From Phycisphaerales bacterium UBA854 (GTDB lineage Bacteria; Planctomycetota; Phycisphaerae; Phycisphaerales; SM1A02), in NCBI GenBank assembly GCA_002295885.1, contig DBGM01000018.1, positions 1-17,307 on the forward strand: a stretch of 17,307 nt of DNA, written 5' to 3'. Below are positions 14,501-17,307 of the stretch, in pieces (the first letter of the stretch is position 1; each line of letters opens with the position of its first letter). The notes beneath the pieces are model-generated. The model was not told the origin of the DNA and did not search any database. It worked only from the letters and a program-made list of their open reading frames with translations. The position numbers were made by a program, and so were the translations under genes.

Positions 14501-16021
14501 TCAGGTGGCGGGGGTTCCTTCTTCGAGCCGTTCGGTGATTGAACCCGGATCCGGTTCACGCAGCAGCACGAGGTCGCCCATCGACAGACCGTCCTCGATC
14601 ACGACATAGAGTTCCGAGGAGTCTCCGATCACCACCGGATGCTGCTTGTAGCCGCTGCCTTCACGCAGCCAGACGTAGGGCTGCATCCCTTCCCTCCCCA
14701 CCGCATGGACCGGGACGTAGAGGACATCCTGGACACGATCGATGAAGATCCGTCCCCGGCACCGCATCGATGGTTTCAGGCCGAGCCCGTCTTCGCCATC
14801 CAGCCGGACCGTCACGGTGTAGTCACGTCGGTTGGGATCCCTCCACCCGCCGTCCTGGGCGAGCACGCCGACCTGGAGCACTTCACCGTCGAGCACGACG
14901 TCGGGAATGGCGTCCGGCACCACGGTGACCCGCTGGCCCGGCTTCACGTAGCCGCTGAGCGCCTCGTTGACCGAGAGTTCCGCAGCCATGTTCGTGTTGT
15001 CGGGGAGGATGAACAGGAGTTCGTTGCGACTGACGTTCGTACCCACCCGAAGCGGCTTGTCCTCCCGCCATTCCTCGACGCTCGATCCGTAGACCACGAG
15101 CCCCGGTCCGGGGGCGAAGACCTCGCAGAAGCTCTTCTGTTCGTTGTACTTCTCCAGTCGCTTCTGTCGATTCTCGTATCCCTCCTCGTGGGCCTCGACA
15201 TTGCTCTTGTTGCTGTTGACACTCGCCTCCTCGCGACGGACGACGCGGTCGTACTCCTCCACGGCCATGTCGAGATTGCTCTGCTTGGTCTGCTGATCCT
15301 TCTTGTAGGTGTAGTTCTCGTACACCTGTTCGGCGAGCACGGCCTGTTCGAGGGTGGCCTTGGCGCGGATCATGGAGATCTCGTCCTGATCCAGTTCGTT
15401 CTGGCTGATGAACTCCCGTTCCTTCAGCTCCAGGGACTTCTTGTACTTCTCCTGGAGGCGGGCGTAGTCCTTCTCCGCGGTCTCGAGGTTCAGTTGGAGC
15501 GTCTTCCGGCGACTGACCACGTCCCCGTACTGCCACGCCTCGAGGTCGAGTCGGGCCAGGTCGATCTTCAGCTGCGCCTGGGACACGTTCGTGTCCCGCC
15601 GCTTCTCCGCGATCTCGAGATTCGAGACGGCGTTCTCCAGCTGGTTCTTCGCGAGGGTGAGCTTCTCCTCGGCGTCCTCGATGTACTTCTTGACCGTGTT
15701 GTCGTCGAGCCGGAGCAGGAGTTCCCCGGTCTCGACGTTGGATCCTTCCGGAATCAGCCACATGATGGTCGAGGTTCCCTCGAGCTCGTTGCGGATCTCG
15801 ACGATGTCGAGCGAGGCAAGATCCCCGGAACTGGGTATGGAGATGTCGAATCCACCCTGATCGACCGTGAAGAGATCGACTTCGGAGACCGCGCTGTCGG
15901 AAGTGCTGCCGCCGGAGAGCAGCCAGGCGACCGTGAAGACCATGGCACCACCCGCGGCGAGGGCGACCATGGTCGTGCTGCTGACGGCGGCTCTGGTTCG
16001 ATGGAATCGTGTCATGTTCAT
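14501..16021 (-). CDS. HlyD/MacA-type membrane-fusion (periplasmic adaptor) protein
   Basis: Periplasmic adaptor of a tripartite exporter, 506 residues. An N-terminal membrane helix (about 13-36) anchors it in the inner membrane. Residues about 70-108 and 300-340 form the split lipoyl-like domain (PEGSNVETGELLLRLDD; VGTNVSRNELLFILPD). Between them, about 110-298, lies a long charged heptad region (KKYIEDAEEKLTLAKNQLEN and similar), the hairpin that docks onto TolC. A beta-barrel part follows (345-430), then a membrane-proximal part (VLYVPVHAVGREGMQPYVWL). The hairpin is long for the RND class and closer to ABC-type (MacA/HlyD-like) adaptors. The start ATG 16021 overlaps the TolC-family stop as ATGA; Met3 is an alternative. 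No permease or ATPase is encoded downstream, so the pump must lie upstream or elsewhere. Confidence 0.88.
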   Translation of the reverse strand: MNMTRFHRTRAAVSSTTMVALAAGGAMVFTVAWLLSGGSTSDSAVSEVDLFTVDQGGFDISIPSSGDLASLDIVEIRNELEGTSTIMWLIPEGSNVETGELLLRLDDNTVKKYIEDAEEKLTLAKNQLENAVSNLEIAEKRRDTNVSQAQLKIDLARLDLEAWQYGDVVSRRKTLQLNLETAEKDYARLQEKYKKSLELKEREFISQNELDQDEISMIRAKATLEQAVLAEQVYENYTYKKDQQTKQSNLDMAVEEYDRVVRREEASVNSNKSNVEAHEEGYENRQKRLEKYNEQKSFCEVFAPGPGLVVYGSSVEEWREDKPLRVGTNVSRNELLFILPDNTNMAAELSVNEALSGYVKPGQRVTVVPDAIPDVVLDGEVLQVGVLAQDGGWRDPNRRDYTVTVRLDGEDGLGLKPSMRCRGRIFIDRVQDVLYVPVHAVGREGMQPYVWLREGSGYKQHPVVIGDSSELYVVIEDGLSMGDLVLLREPDPGSITERLEEGTPAT

Positions 16022-17307
16022 ATCTTGGGGTCGTCGGAGACAAGGTCCTGGTAGGGGACGAGTTTCATGCCGGGAAGGAGTTCCAGTGTTCCATCGGCAT
16101 GAACGCGTAATTGTCCGCTGTCATTGAGGTATTTCAATATGGAAAGCTGAAGATCTCTGAAAGCCGAATCACGGCCGTCCTGGGCCTGAATGAGCTGCTG
16201 AATCGACTGCAGCGAGCTCAGGACGGAGACCCGGTCCGGATCGGCTTCGATCGACGCCATTCCCAGTTCGGCGATCTCGACGTTTCGACGCTGCATGTCG
16301 AGGGCGAAGAGATTGGCATCGATGTCCCGGACCGCGGAACGTACATCGATCACGAGGGTGTCCCGGAACAGAATAAAGGCCCGTTGGGCCCGTTCCAGGT
16401 TGATTTGGGCCTGCCGGACCCGCAGTTTCTCGATCTCCCGGTCCAGCGGAATTCCCAGTCGGAGGCTGGCGTTGTAGCCGACGTCCTCGAAATCCGGGTC
16501 GATCCCGTCCCAGCCGGAATCCCCCCGTCCGTCGATCGCAGCCTGGAGATCGAGATTCAGATCGGGGAGCAGGCCGTTCTCCGCGTTGCGGATGGCACGC
16601 TGGCTGTCCACCAGACGGTCCCGTTCGGTCTGCAGATCCAGGCGGTTGGTGAGGGCCGTCGTGACGGCCTGCTCCATGCTGACCTGCGGAACCTCCAGGG
16701 CCAGTGCGTCCTCGCTGATAACCACCGGCTGACCGATGTCCATGCCGATCAGCCGCTTGAACCGGTCGACCGACAACCGGTAGGCCTCCCACTGTCTGGC
16801 CAGCTTGGCCTTCTCGCTGAGGGCCGAGTTCTCGGCTTCGGCGGTCTGGTAGAAGTTCGCGCGACCCGCGTCGTAGAGCGCCTGTTGTCGGGCGGTGAGC
16901 TTGTCGTAGTATTCGATTCCCTGCTGGGTGTGCAGGACGCGACGACGTTCCACCTGCAGGTTGAGGAAGTCGGTCGTCAGGCGCACGAGGAAATTGCGTC
17001 GAAAGTCCTCGAACCTCCGTGCGGCGTAGACGAGATTCCGTTCCGCCTGGATCAGCGACTCCTGCGCGATCGGACCGGAGCCCCTGAGGAAGGGGATCGA
17101 AGCCCCCAGCACGAACTGGCTGGTGAGCCGGCTGGGGTCGTCTCCCTGGGTGACCTCCTGGTGGAGAAAGTCCGAGAAGCTCGCCAGGTACCGCGCCGAC
17201 ACCTCACCGCCGTACGGGAGCTTCTGGGTCACACCCCATTCGTTCACCACGCTCATCGACGTGGTGTAGAAGCCGTTGTCCGGATCCGCGATGACGGATG
17301 TGGTGAG
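16018..17307 (-). CDS. TolC-family outer-membrane channel protein, N-terminus cut by window edge
   Basis: Outer-membrane exit channel of a tripartite exporter. The frame is open to the right edge and gives 429 residues, so the signal peptide and the start are missing. Typical outer membrane efflux protein features are the long alpha-helical stretches (FRRNFLVRLTTDFLNLQVERRRVLH), the repeat-like second half with ALTNRLDLQTERDRLVDSQ and GLLPDLNLDLQ, and LGIPLDREIEKLRVRQAQINLERA, each matching the two structural halves of TolC. The first part (YLASFSDFLHQEV...FVLGASIPFLRGSG) looks like the beta-strand segment of the first half. The stop overlaps the adaptor start by four bases (ATGA), so the two are coupled and very likely form one complex. 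Confidence 0.88.
   Translation of the reverse strand, partial: LTTSVIADPDNGFYTTSMSVVNEWGVTQKLPYGGEVSARYLASFSDFLHQEVTQGDDPSRLTSQFVLGASIPFLRGSGPIAQESLIQAERNLVYAARRFEDFRRNFLVRLTTDFLNLQVERRRVLHTQQGIEYYDKLTARQQALYDAGRANFYQTAEAENSALSEKAKLARQWEAYRLSVDRFKRLIGMDIGQPVVISEDALALEVPQVSMEQAVTTALTNRLDLQTERDRLVDSQRAIRNAENGLLPDLNLDLQAAIDGRGDSGWDGIDPDFEDVGYNASLRLGIPLDREIEKLRVRQAQINLERAQRAFILFRDTLVIDVRSAVRDIDANLFALDMQRRNVEIAELGMASIEADPDRVSVLSSLQSIQQLIQAQDGRDSAFRDLQLSILKYLNDSGQLRVHADGTLELLPGMKLVPYQDLVSDDPKI

Noticed and set aside
14639..16054. A 471-codon plus-strand open frame rich in Leu, Val and Glu
   Set aside because: It is antisense to the adaptor gene; the leucine-rich look comes from reverse-reading of Lys/Glu-rich coiled-coil codons.
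1..17307. Mobile elements, CRISPR arrays, tRNA or rRNA genes
   Set aside because: I saw no transposase, integrase, spaced direct repeats, terminal inverted repeats or tRNA-like cloverleaf on either strand; gaps between genes are almost all under 60 bases.

Overview
This 17.3 kb window is a gene-dense, GC-rich stretch of bacterial chromosome with no sign of a mobile element, CRISPR array, RNA gene or prophage. The cell is a diderm (Gram-negative type): the window encodes an OprB-type porin, a TolC-type outer-membrane protein with its periplasmic adaptor, and a lipobox protein. The gene mix is compatible with Planctomycetota (perhaps Phycisphaerae), but that is an impression from protein style, not a computed placement. 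No non-coding gap exceeds about 135 bases.

Layout. (1) Minus strand, 1-1764: argS, C-terminus cut by the window edge. (2) Plus strand, 1800-5892: a B12-binding/MeaB-type GTPase fusion, an APC amino-acid permease fused to two universal-stress-protein domains, and two very small two-helix membrane proteins, apparently one operon. (3) Minus strand, 9828-5893: class I fructose-1,6-bisphosphatase, an MmgE/PrpD-family protein and an OprB porin, closely spaced or overlapping. (4) Plus strand, 9964-12388: an acetyl-CoA acetyltransferase-type thiolase and an Nramp-like transporter. (5) Minus strand, from the right edge to 12389: TolC family protein (N-terminus cut off), coiled-coil membrane-fusion protein, UbiX-type flavin prenyltransferase, a lipoprotein, a yeast-type cytosine deaminase and a DUF5684-like membrane protein.

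How the genes fit together. The B12/GTPase fusion (acyl-CoA mutase partner), the MmgE/PrpD protein (2-methylcitrate dehydratase relatives) and the thiolase all suggest short-chain acyl-CoA or propionate-type metabolism, but they lie in three separate transcription units and no mutase core or methylcitrate synthase is present. FBPase plus porin suggests a link between carbon uptake and gluconeogenesis. The TolC/adaptor pair is two thirds of a tripartite exporter whose inner-membrane pump is not visible here.

The most interesting points are the stand-alone B12-binding/MeaB fusion (IcmF architecture without the mutase core), the FBPase-PrpD-porin operon, the Nramp-like protein that lacks both canonical metal-binding motifs, the Fcy1-like cytosine deaminase, and the fact that both convergent gene pairs meet at exactly abutting stop codons inside the same TGATCA palindrome. 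I did not find a clearly new defence or mobile system.
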